DNA from: Fimihabitans intestinipullorum
GTDB taxonomy: Bacteria; Bacillota_I; Bacilli_A; RF39; UBA660
DNA: 57,770 nucleotides
Assembly: GCA_018714965.1 (NCBI GenBank)
Contig: DVML01000034.1
Coordinates: 1 to 57,770 of the forward strand
Direction of reading: 5' to 3'
Below are positions 24,868-31,981 of the stretch, piece by piece. Position 1 is the stretch's first letter; every line of letters begins with the position of its first letter. The position numbers and the translations under genes were made by a program. The notes below the pieces were generated by a model that made no database searches, had not been told where the DNA came from, and saw nothing but the letters and a program-made list of their open reading frames with translations.

Positions 24868-25005
24868 GCGAAAAAATCAACAACGAGTCAACACTTTTCA
24901 AAACTATACCCGTATTCAAATTATTAATATATTTTTTATCTTGCCACTTACGCAAAGAAAACCAAAGTTTTCAATAATCTTAACCGATCTTATTTAACGT
25001 TTTTC

Positions 25006-25041
25006 TTACATTCGCCCTCAAAAAGAGAAGGGCGAATGTAA
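25006..25041 (-). other. GC-rich stem-loop between VR and TR
   Basis: ACATTCGCCCT (25008-25018) and AGGGCGAATGT (25029-25039) pair perfectly, extended to 13 bp by flanking T-A pairs, with a 10-nt A/G-rich loop. No T run follows on either strand, so it is not a standard terminator. It could protect or define the 5' end of the TR RNA, or stabilise the variable-protein mRNA. Confidence 0.75.
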
Positions 25042-25103
25042 CGTTATTTATCAAATTATTAAATTATTAGTGTTTATTCTTCCATACAAAAGCTTAAGTT
25101 AAT

Positions 25104-25116
25104 ATCGCTTCGCGAT
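25104..25116. other. Small hairpin immediately 3' of VR
   Basis: ATCGC - TTC - GCGAT begins a few bases past the VR end and overlaps the variable protein's stop codon. Hairpins or cruciforms just downstream of VR increase target-site use in the Bordetella phage DGR. The match in position is seen; the function is inference. Confidence 0.55.
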
Positions 25117-26762
25117 TATCCGGCGACAACGACTGCGCGAGAACCGCCGTGCGTCCAAGCGTCCCCAGTCCTGCGATGCACACCGAACAATCCAGCAGAA
25201 CTGCCACTGCCCGCGGCACCACCACGGTCCACCCATACGCAAGTAGTACAATCGGAGTAACTTCCTGGCATCAATGTATAATCATTATACCAATTTTGAT
25301 TATTTCCAGACGTTTTCTTTCTCGTTTCTTTCATTGCGTCTCCCAATTTACTGATATTAAAGTTATGTAGGTCTGTATTATATGCATACTCATCATAGTA
25401 TTTACTCTCTGGTTTACTTGAAAATCCAGAACTAGCAGAAACAAAAGTTCCATCTTGATTTACAACCGATGCAACAACTCGCTCCCATACACCTCCACTC
25501 ATATCGTAGATTCCATATATATTTCCAGTAGTACTTGCGTTCACTCCCGCATTTTTATAATCTCTTCCTGGTTCACAAGCCGTCATATTATTTTTTACTC
25601 CGACACTCGCACTCGTTCCGGCACATCCTGTAATACTAGGCCCCCATTGTACTCCATTATTTTCTACTCCTGTACCTGTATTGACATTATTGATCCATAC
25701 TTCTCCATTTTTACCATATTTTGAATGAGATAAGTAAGCCACTGCTCCCCATTCACTATTCTTCATCATATGAGCATCATAGCTTGTAAGTCCATATTCA
25801 CCATTTGTTGAAAACAATCGTATCGTATTCCATGCGGTTGATATATTTTGGTTCGTTAGTGATTTCTGATTTGGTTTTGTTGTTGGGGCACCTCCGGCTC
25901 CGGTTAGTTCAAACTTCCCTACCCATATTCCATTTAATTCCGTATTTCCAAATGTAAATGCTGGGTGTGTTAGCCATTCTCCATTTTTCGTTCCATTCTT
26001 TTTGTTTTCACCACTCGTCTCAAATTCAATATTGATTGTTTGCTCGTTTGAAACTCCATTTTCTGCATTCCACAATTGGTATCGATATCTTGGTACATAT
26101 ACGAAATAAGCTAATATATCATTTTCATCAATGATGGTTCCTGGGGTATTCTGGTAATTACTTCTGCTTGCACTCGTTACACTTACTGCATTCGCCCATT
26201 TCTTCTCGTCATAGTTATACCATTCTTTGGTTGTATCTGCCACTACTGTATTTCCACTACTATCGAATGTAACTGGTATCATTCCTTCTTTAACATCTAC
26301 TATGATGTTGCCATTTGAGTTTTCTTTACATTCTCCTACATTTATTTCTTCCCATTCGTTATGATTCATTTGAAATCCGTACCCTGATATTACTATGCAT
26401 GACCCGTTTCCTACCGTTCCATCTATAATATTCAAATTATGCCGTTCTGGTTTGGTTCCTTTATAATTCATTACCCTACTTCCTGCACTTGCAATATTTC
26501 CGTTATTCATACGTTTTGTAAACATAACCTGTCCTACATTCGTCTGTATCGCACTTGGTGAAATGGTCGTATCTTTGATCATCTCAGTAGCAATTGTATT
26601 TTCTAACGCTTTGACATAACCATAAGCACCATTCTTAGCCGATCCCTTTCTAGCGTCGTCGATTACTCCCATAATTAAAGGTGTTGCGATCAATGCAATG
26701 ACTGCTAAAATTACGATAACCGCTAACAATTCGATCAACGTAAATCCTTTTTCTTCTCTCAT
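25116..26762 (-). CDS. DGR variable protein: type IV prepilin-like N-terminus, C-type lectin/FGE-like C-terminus
   Basis: 548 aa. Residues 1-30 are a class III signal, MREEKG|FTLIELLAVIVIL, with cleavage expected after Gly6 and Glu at mature position 5, followed by a hydrophobic helix. Residues ~60-210 are a linker/Ig-like region. Residues ~215-548 resemble the formylglycine-generating-enzyme/C-type-lectin fold: 'FVYVPRYRYQLW', 'GIWVGKFELTG', 'SEWGAVAYLSHSKYG', 'NIYGIYDMSGGVWERVVA', and the terminal 'TGDAWTHGGSRAVVVAG'. The VR supplies the ligand face. It would be anchored in the membrane or in a pilus-like fibre; no prepilin peptidase is in the window. Start fixed by AGGAGAG and the promoter 34 bp upstream. 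Confidence 0.93.
   Translation of the reverse strand: MREEKGFTLIELLAVIVILAVIALIATPLIMGVIDDARKGSAKNGAYGYVKALENTIATEMIKDTTISPSAIQTNVGQVMFTKRMNNGNIASAGSRVMNYKGTKPERHNLNIIDGTVGNGSCIVISGYGFQMNHNEWEEINVGECKENSNGNIIVDVKEGMIPVTFDSSGNTVVADTTKEWYNYDEKKWANAVSVTSASRSNYQNTPGTIIDENDILAYFVYVPRYRYQLWNAENGVSNEQTINIEFETSGENKKNGTKNGEWLTHPAFTFGNTELNGIWVGKFELTGAGGAPTTKPNQKSLTNQNISTAWNTIRLFSTNGEYGLTSYDAHMMKNSEWGAVAYLSHSKYGKNGEVWINNVNTGTGVENNGVQWGPSITGCAGTSASVGVKNNMTACEPGRDYKNAGVNASTTGNIYGIYDMSGGVWERVVASVVNQDGTFVSASSGFSSKPESKYYDEYAYNTDLHNFNISKLGDAMKETRKKTSGNNQNWYNDYTLMPGSYSDCTTCVWVDRGGAAGSGSSAGLFGVHRRTGDAWTHGGSRAVVVAG
25119..25234 (-). repeat. DGR variable repeat (VR)
   Basis: Encodes residues ~510-548, the C-terminus of the variable protein. 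Its final 28 bp (plus strand 25119-25146, a GC-rich stretch coding SRAVVVAG) are identical to TR and would serve as the initiation-of-homing region. Variable residues relative to TR: 512, 516, 518, 519, 522, 527, 529, 531, 534, 538 and 539. Confidence 0.96.
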
Positions 26763-26795
26763 TTCTACTCTCCTACTTTCTTATCTTATACTTTA

Positions 26796-26824
26796 ATTAT
26801 AACTACCTCCGGCACATTTGTCAA
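26796..26824 (-). promoter_or_regulatory. Perfect-consensus promoter of the DGR variable protein
   Basis: -35 TTGACA (26819-26824), 17-nt spacer, -10 TATAAT (26796-26801), minus strand. Both hexamers match the SigA consensus exactly, and the spacer is optimal. Confidence 0.92.
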
Positions 26825-27063
26825 TCTGACTTTTGCAAGTTATAGCAACTTATTTTGTACAATAAAACATATATATTGTTGATTTAAGTTACTGTTTTTT
26901 CCTTTGCATAATGTTTCTTATCAAGTTTTATATAGGAGAAAATGTTTTTTGTTATAGCGACTTTTGATATTTGTCTTAATTGAAAAGAAACTTCTATGAA
27001 CACATTAAATACAAGCATTCATAATTCTATCTCCAGTAGGACGTTATCTCTTTCGTTAATGTG
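26825..27063. other. AT-rich intergenic spacer
   Basis: About 240 bp between the DGR promoter and the rpsR terminator. No ORF with a ribosome binding site, RNA gene or repeat was recognised. Confidence 0.6.
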
Positions 27064-27093
27064 CAAAAAAAATACTCATATTACTATGAGTAT
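27064..27093 (-). terminator. Terminator of rpsF-ssb-rpsR
   Basis: On the minus strand ATACTCATA pairs with TATGAGTAT around GTAA, followed by a run of T (plus-strand A at 27065-27070). Confidence 0.9.
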
Positions 27094-27102
27094 CTTCAAT
27101 TA

Positions 27103-27321
27103 TTATTTTACGAATGGAATTAATGCCATGAAACGTGCTTTCTTTACTTCGTTTGCTACGTGTCTTTGGTGTTTTGCACATGTTCCTGTAATTCTTCTTG
27201 GTAAAATTTTTCCTTTGTCACCGCTAATATACTTCTTGATTACATCTACATCTTTATAATCAACAGATTTACCAGCGCACATTTGACAAATCTTTTTCTT
27301 TTTTCTATAAAACTCTGCCAT
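27103..27321 (-). CDS. rpsR: 30S ribosomal protein bS18
   Basis: 72 aa. 'KICQMCAGKSVDYKDVDVIKKYISGDKGKILPRRITGTCAKHQR' is diagnostic. It partners S6 on the platform and ends the rpsF-ssb-rpsR operon. Confidence 0.98.
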   Translation of the reverse strand: MAEFYRKKKKICQMCAGKSVDYKDVDVIKKYISGDKGKILPRRITGTCAKHQRHVANEVKKARFMALIPFVK

Positions 27322-27337
27322 TATTCTTCCTCCTTCA

Positions 27338-27811
27338 TTAGTCTAGGAAGTCATCAGTGATCGTAACATTATCACCGAAATCGGCAAATGGATCATTTTC
27401 CACACTAATATTATTTGTAAATGAGTTATCATTTTGATAATCGTATGGACTTACGTTATCACTCATAGTATTTTGTTCTCTATTCTGCGTCTTAGCTCTT
27501 GACTCTAAAAATTGAACAGAATCAGCTACAACTTCGAATGTATATCTACGATTTCCATCTTGCCCATCATAACTTCCTGTTTGAATTCTTCCTTCAACAG
27601 ACACTAAACTTCCTTTATCTAGAAAATTACAAACATTTTCAGCTTGTTTTCTCCAAACAACAATGTTGATAAAGTCGGCTTCTCTTTGTCCTTGACTGTT
27701 ACTAAAAGTTCTATTTACCGCGATAGAAAATCTAGAAAACGGTAAATTTGAATTTGTATATCTTAATTCTGGTTTTGTTGTTAATCTTCCAACTAAACAA
27801 ACTCGATTCAT
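27338..27811 (-). CDS. ssb: Single-stranded DNA-binding protein
   Basis: 157 aa. OB fold ('MNRVCLVGRLTTKPELRYTNSNLPFSRFSIAVNR', 'VEGRIQTGSYDGQDGNRRYTFEVVADSVQFLE'), then a low-complexity linker. The acidic C-terminal tip reads 'TDDFLD' and lacks the terminal Pro-Phe that usually docks RecO, PriA and other partners. It sits between rpsF and rpsR as in Bacilli. Confidence 0.97.
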   Translation of the reverse strand: MNRVCLVGRLTTKPELRYTNSNLPFSRFSIAVNRTFSNSQGQREADFINIVVWRKQAENVCNFLDKGSLVSVEGRIQTGSYDGQDGNRRYTFEVVADSVQFLESRAKTQNREQNTMSDNVSPYDYQNDNSFTNNISVENDPFADFGDNVTITDDFLD

Positions 27812-27826
27812 ATGACTCCCTCGATT

Positions 27827-28117
27827 CTATTTTTCGATTTTTGTGATTAAGTGACGAATAACATCGTTGCTAATACGAGCTAAACGATCAAATTCCTTAA
27901 TCGCAGCGTCATCATTTGCAGAAACAGTAACAACATAGTAGTATCCACTCTTGAATTTTTTGATTTCATAAGCAAGTTCTCTTTGTCCCATCTCTTGCAT
28001 ATCATCGATTTTTGCACCATTTGTCGTAAGAATATTCTTAAAATTATCTACAACTTTTGTAACATCTTCCTCACTTAATGTTGGGCGAACGATGAACATG
28101 ATTTCATAGTTTTTCAT
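27827..28117 (-). CDS. rpsF: 30S ribosomal protein bS6
   Basis: 96 aa. 'YEIMFIVRPTLSEEDV' and 'MGQRELAYEIKKFKSGYYYVV' identify S6. AAGGAGGTGGG precedes the ATG. Confidence 0.98.
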   Translation of the reverse strand: MKNYEIMFIVRPTLSEEDVTKVVDNFKNILTTNGAKIDDMQEMGQRELAYEIKKFKSGYYYVVTVSANDDAAIKEFDRLARISNDVIRHLITKIEK

Positions 28118-28180
28118 TTTCCCACCTCCTTATGGTCTTTTGGCTTCCTCTGAAGCAAGGAGTAAATTAATACTCGCAAT
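28118..28180 (-). promoter_or_regulatory. rpsF leader, possible S6:S18-responsive RNA
   Basis: The leader has two small hairpins, GAGTA/TACTC and GCTTC-AGAG-GAAGC. Many bacteria carry an S6:S18-binding leader here; I do not see a clear CCG-bulge consensus, so the assignment is positional. Confidence 0.35.
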
Positions 28181-28181
28181 G

Positions 28182-28210
28182 ATTATAACAGATAATATCT
28201 TAGTTGTAAA
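28182..28210 (-). promoter_or_regulatory. Promoter of rpsF-ssb-rpsR
   Basis: -35 TTTACA (28205-28210), 17-nt spacer, -10 TATAAT (28182-28187), minus strand. Confidence 0.85.
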
Positions 28211-28281
28211 CATTATTTTTATATATATTATTTTATTTCTAACTATTTATACCATTGATTGATGAAATATTTTATTCCTGA

Positions 28282-29382
28282 TTAAACATTAAAACGGAAA
28301 TGACAAATATCTCCATCTTGCATTTCATATTCTTTTCCTTCTAAACGCATTTTTCCTGCTTCACGAACTGCTTTTTCACTACCACAAATTTTCAAATCTT
28401 CGAATCCCATAATTTCAGCACGAATAAAGCCGCGTTCAAAATCAGTATGGATGATTCCTGCACAAGCCGGTGCTTTCATTCCTCTTTTAAAAGTCCAAGC
28501 ACGTACTTCATCTTCTCCAGCAGTAAAGTAAGTTGCTAATCCAAGTAGTGAATAAGTTGCTTTAATTAACTGATCTAATCCACTCTCTTCAATTCCTAAA
28601 TCAGCTAAAAATAAAGATCTATCTTCGTCCGTTAACTCGCTTAATTCTTCTTCTATCTTAGCACACAAAACAATTACTTCTGCATTTTCTTTAGCCGCAT
28701 ATTCTCGCACTACTTTGACATATTTGTTTTTTTCATTTCCAATTTCTTCTTCTGATATATTTGCCATATATATAATTGGCTTCATCGTTAAGAGTTGGAA
28801 AGATTTTACCATTTTCATCTCTTCTTCATCTAAAGATAGTGCACGAATTGGAATTTCTTTTTGTAATGCTTCCTTCATGCGAGTAAGAAGATCAACTTCC
28901 TTTTTCTCCTCTTTATTATTCGTCTGCTTTACTCTTTTTCCCAATCGATTTAATCGATTCTCAATAACTTCTAAATCAGCTAATATCAACTCAACATTGA
29001 TAATAGAGATATCTCGAATAGGGTCTACGCCACCCTCTACGTGCGTAACATTCGCATCCTCAAAACAACGTACCACCTCACAAATCGCATCTACTTCCCG
29101 AATATGTGATAAAAATTTATTTCCAAGACCTTCTCCTACTGATGCTCCTTTTACTAGACCTGCGATATCTGTAAATTCAAATGTCGTTGGTACAAAACTT
29201 TTTGGATGATACATTTCTTTTAAATAATTTAATCTTTCATCAGGTACTACGACCACTCCTACGTTAGGATCGATCGTCGCAAATGGATAATTTGCCGCCA
29301 ATATTTTTTGCTTTGTAATCGCATTAAACAATGTTGATTTTCCTACATTTGGCAATCCTACAATTCCTGCTGTTAAACTCAT
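28282..29382 (-). CDS. ychF: Redox-regulated ATPase/GTPase YchF (OLA1)
   Basis: 366 aa, the usual length. Obg-family P-loop 'GLPNVGKST' (~8-16), 'FTDIAGLVKGAS' switch II, an altered G4 region ('YMANIS'; OLA1 proteins prefer ATP), and the C-terminal TGS domain 'RAWTFKRGMKAPACAGIIHTDFERGFIRAEI'. It binds ribosomes. Conserved position upstream of rpsF. Confidence 0.98.
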   Translation of the reverse strand: MSLTAGIVGLPNVGKSTLFNAITKQKILAANYPFATIDPNVGVVVVPDERLNYLKEMYHPKSFVPTTFEFTDIAGLVKGASVGEGLGNKFLSHIREVDAICEVVRCFEDANVTHVEGGVDPIRDISIINVELILADLEVIENRLNRLGKRVKQTNNKEEKKEVDLLTRMKEALQKEIPIRALSLDEEEMKMVKSFQLLTMKPIIYMANISEEEIGNEKNKYVKVVREYAAKENAEVIVLCAKIEEELSELTDEDRSLFLADLGIEESGLDQLIKATYSLLGLATYFTAGEDEVRAWTFKRGMKAPACAGIIHTDFERGFIRAEIMGFEDLKICGSEKAVREAGKMRLEGKEYEMQDGDICHFRFNV

Positions 29383-29432
29383 AAACGTCCCTCATTTCCT
29401 CTCATATTATATTGAATCTCAACCATAAAGTC

Positions 29433-29464
29433 AAATAAAGAATGGATCTCTCCACTCTTTATTT
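29433..29464 (-). terminator. Terminator of the AbgT-family gene
   Basis: A 14-bp stem (AAATAAAGAATGGA with TCCACTCTTTATTT, one G-U) and TCTC loop. The T-rich descending arm acts as the U tract on the minus strand. Confidence 0.7.
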
Positions 29465-29470
29465 TTAATA

Positions 29471-30991
29471 CTATAACGTTGGATAAGTTGATGGTCCCAT
29501 AGGTAGACCGATAACATACCAACCGATTAAAATTAAAATCCATAAACACATAAATAATAGTACGCTCGGCATAAACTTTCTCAGTGTTCCAAAAATTGTA
29601 ACTTTATGTGTTTCATCCTCGTTATATTTTTCTACAATTCCAATCGCCACAATAAAATAGATAAATAATGGTGTAATACATTTTCCAATTCCATCTGCAG
29701 CTTGAAATAAGAATTGTGTAAAATTCGGCGTTATATTAGAACGCATAAATAACGGAATTAACGTTGGCGCTGCCAACTCCCATTTTGCAACTGTTGATGG
29801 AATGAAAATTCCAATCAAAATAATTACGATAAACATTGATAAAATCAGAGGAATTCCAGAAATTTCAAGAGAACTCATAAATGATATCAATCTAGTAGCT
29901 ACAACTTCTCCTAAATTTGTCCAAGATAAGATCGCTACCATCTGTGAAGTAAAAAACATGAGGACGAATAGATATCCTAGATCTGAAAACCCTTTTGACA
30001 ATCCTAGTCCATAAGAATAATTATCCTTGAAATTTTTAGAAATACGACCATATATATAAGAACAAATCATAGTGATTATTGTAAGCAAATATATAATTCC
30101 ATTGCGAAATGGAGATGTTGTTCCAAGTAATTGTGCGACATATTCATCTTTGCTACGATCTAAAAGTAATCCAGATCCTGGCAACCCAGGAATGATCATA
30201 TAGACAATGAGAAGTACGCATAAAACAAATACAACGGCACTAACTCTCAATGCTTTTTTAGATATTTCTAAATCATCTTTTGCAACAACTTTCTTTTTAA
30301 ATTTAGGAGCTAAGAAGCGATTTATAATTAATGTACCTAACACGCAAATCAACAAAGTACTAGCAATCATAATAAATTCTGTAGATAATAAATGATATAC
30401 AAAGTTCTTATCTACATCTGCCGTTGCTGATGCCTGTGTCAACGTTCCGAGTAAATAAGTATCATAATCATAGATAAAATTTGTTCCATACCCTACTGTA
30501 ATTCCTAAAAAAGCAGTACAAATTCCTAGCATGGAATTTTTATTCGCATATTTATAAATAACTCCCATAAGAGGCAAGACAATTACATATGCAAGTTCAC
30601 CTAAAATTCCACTTATTAAGCTGATCAATAATGTTAAAAATGTCATCGTTGTCAAATTCAATTTTTTCAGTGGTGAAAAAATCGCTTTGAATAAACCTGA
30701 AGCTTCACCAATAGAAATTCCTATCAAAGATATAATCAATATTACCAAAGGTTCAAACAAAGTAAAGTTTAATACCGCATCGCCGATCAAAAAGTTAAGA
30801 CCATCTTTCGTAAAAATATTTTTTACTGTTACAAGAGATGTTTCTAAATTACCATTCACCAGTACAGTCTTCTGTCCCTCGATTCCTAAAATAGAAAAGA
30901 TGAGGCTCATTATCATAATTACTAATGTAATAAACGTAATGGTCAGTATTGGACTAAACTTTCTTTTTTCTTTCTTTGCTTTCTTTTTCAT
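29471..30991 (-). CDS. AbgT-family transporter
   Basis: 506 aa, about 12 membrane helices after a basic N-terminus. 'ISIGEASGLFKAIF', the mid-chain 'LGITVGYGTNFIYDYDTYLLGTLTQASA' and the C-terminal 'IFIPSTVAKWELAAPTLIPLFM...QAADGIGKCITPLFIYF' blocks correspond to the AbgT family (p-aminobenzoyl-glutamate uptake, or sulfonamide efflux in MtrF/YdaH). The substrate here is unknown. It sits between DUF951 and ychF, where related genomes usually have them adjacent (from memory). Confidence 0.78.
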   Translation of the reverse strand: MKKKAKKEKRKFSPILTITFITLVIMIMSLIFSILGIEGQKTVLVNGNLETSLVTVKNIFTKDGLNFLIGDAVLNFTLFEPLVILIISLIGISIGEASGLFKAIFSPLKKLNLTTMTFLTLLISLISGILGELAYVIVLPLMGVIYKYANKNSMLGICTAFLGITVGYGTNFIYDYDTYLLGTLTQASATADVDKNFVYHLLSTEFIMIASTLLICVLGTLIINRFLAPKFKKKVVAKDDLEISKKALRVSAVVFVLCVLLIVYMIIPGLPGSGLLLDRSKDEYVAQLLGTTSPFRNGIIYLLTIITMICSYIYGRISKNFKDNYSYGLGLSKGFSDLGYLFVLMFFTSQMVAILSWTNLGEVVATRLISFMSSLEISGIPLILSMFIVIILIGIFIPSTVAKWELAAPTLIPLFMRSNITPNFTQFLFQAADGIGKCITPLFIYFIVAIGIVEKYNEDETHKVTIFGTLRKFMPSVLLFMCLWILILIGWYVIGLPMGPSTYPTL

Positions 30992-30999
30992 AGTTCCTC

Positions 31000-31185
31000 C
31001 TAATACGTAATGATCTTCTTTACTTTTTTATTGAACTCAATCCTAGGCATCATAATGGATCTACCACAATGACAACATTTTATTTTAATGTCTGCACCAA
31101 CGCGAACAATTTCCCATTCATTTGTTCCACATGGATGATCTTTTTTCATTTTTACAATACTTCCTAACTTATACTCTTTTTCCAT
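31000..31185 (-). CDS. DUF951 family small protein
   Basis: 61 aa. 'YKLGSIVKMKKDHPCGTNEWEIVRVGADIKIKC' and 'CGRSIMMPRIEFNKKVKKII' match DUF951, a short SH3-like protein with Cys residues (HPCG, CCHCG) that may bind a metal. Function unknown. The start at 31185 overlaps mscS by 17 bp; the frame continues upstream without similarity. Confidence 0.88.
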   Translation of the reverse strand: MEKEYKLGSIVKMKKDHPCGTNEWEIVRVGADIKIKCCHCGRSIMMPRIEFNKKVKKIITY

Positions 31186-31972
31186 ATGTTTTCCCCACTT
31201 GTGTATATGGCATTTCAATTTTCAATTCATCACACTTTGTTTTAATTGCTTGCCTCATTTGACGTTCCACTTCAAAATGCATATTTGGTTTTGTCTTTAC
31301 TGAAAAAGTAATTGATATTCCATTTGCAGTTAAATCTGTTACTCCCCAAACATCAACTTTTCCTTTAATATTTTTCAATTCTTTCGTCAAATTAGCTGCC
31401 ATAATTTTCATGATTTCCATAATTTGGTCTATATTTTGATGATAATCTACTTTGATTACGACTTCGGCGAGCGAGAATTTAGAGCTATTATGATTGATGA
31501 CCTCTGTAATACTACGGTTAGAAATAATCATTTCTTCGCCATTATAAGAGCGGACACGGGTTGTTTTTAATCCCATTTCCATTACTTCACCACGGAATCC
31601 GTTAATCGTTATTGTGTCTCCAACACGAAACAAATTATCAGTTAAAATAAAAATTCCCGCTAAAAAATCTTTTAATGTATCCTGAAGTGCAAATCCAACA
31701 ACCAATCCTAAGACTCCAATAGAGGCAATCAAGGCTTGTGTATCAACTCCAAATACGTTTAGAATCATTAAAATATCAACCAAAATAATTATATATTTAG
31801 AAACGCTATTCGTAAGCAATAAAATAGTAACAGTTTTTTTATCGCCAACATTTCCTTTTTTTGAATTTAATAACTTTTTAACAGTTCCCCGCAGCCCATA
31901 GTAAAATAGGGCAGAGAAAATAATAATTAATATTGGAGCTATAATCTCTTTTACTAAAATAACTTCCAACAT
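31169..31972 (-). CDS. mscS: MscS-family mechanosensitive channel
   Basis: 267 aa from ATG 31972 (AGGTGAT upstream). Three membrane helices; the pore helix 'LIASIGVLGLVVGFALQDTLKDFLAGIFIL' carries the Gly/Ala packing pattern. The beta domain follows with 'FRVGDTITINGFRGEVMEMGLKTTRVRSYNGEEMIISN'. It releases ions under hypo-osmotic shock. Ten bp after parB; the linkage is common in Bacilli. Confidence 0.93.
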   Translation of the reverse strand: MLEVILVKEIIAPILIIIFSALFYYGLRGTVKKLLNSKKGNVGDKKTVTILLLTNSVSKYIIILVDILMILNVFGVDTQALIASIGVLGLVVGFALQDTLKDFLAGIFILTDNLFRVGDTITINGFRGEVMEMGLKTTRVRSYNGEEMIISNRSITEVINHNSSKFSLAEVVIKVDYHQNIDQIMEIMKIMAANLTKELKNIKGKVDVWGVTDLTANGISITFSVKTKPNMHFEVERQMRQAIKTKCDELKIEMPYTQVGKTYGKRV

Positions 31973-31981
31973 GGATATCAC

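Larger units (their letters stand above)
24545..25115 (-). ncRNA. Probable TR-containing DGR RNA region
   Basis: This 571-bp gap holds the TR, a 13-bp GC-rich stem-loop upstream of it, a short GAAAAC/GTTTTC hairpin (24957-24972) and ~200 nt of AT-rich sequence downstream of TR before the MutS-like gene. In studied DGRs the TR plus its 3' flank and the avd 5' end form the structured template RNA. Exact RNA ends and a dedicated promoter could not be found; transcription from the variable-protein promoter is possible. Confidence 0.6.
22769..26824 (-). other. Diversity-generating retroelement (whole cassette)
   Basis: Order along the minus strand: promoter, variable protein with VR at its 3' end, stem-loop, TR, MutS-like accessory gene, avd, reverse transcriptase, terminator. 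TR and VR are 116 bp, collinear without indels, and differ almost only at TR adenines. DGRs copy a TR transcript with adenine-specific errors and write the product into VR, diversifying a ligand-binding surface. All classical parts are seen; activity is inferred, and the RT carries an in-frame TGA. Confidence 0.95.

Noticed and set aside
24683..24955. A 90-codon minus-strand ORF covering the template repeat
   Set aside because: It exists only because TR keeps the VR reading frame; it has no ribosome binding site, is flanked by low-complexity codons, and TR is a template, not a gene.
27001..27063. Gene in the spacer upstream of the DGR promoter
   Set aside because: The only ORF starts with a ribosome-binding-like sequence stop after a few codons, and the longer plus-strand frame is the shadow of rpsR.
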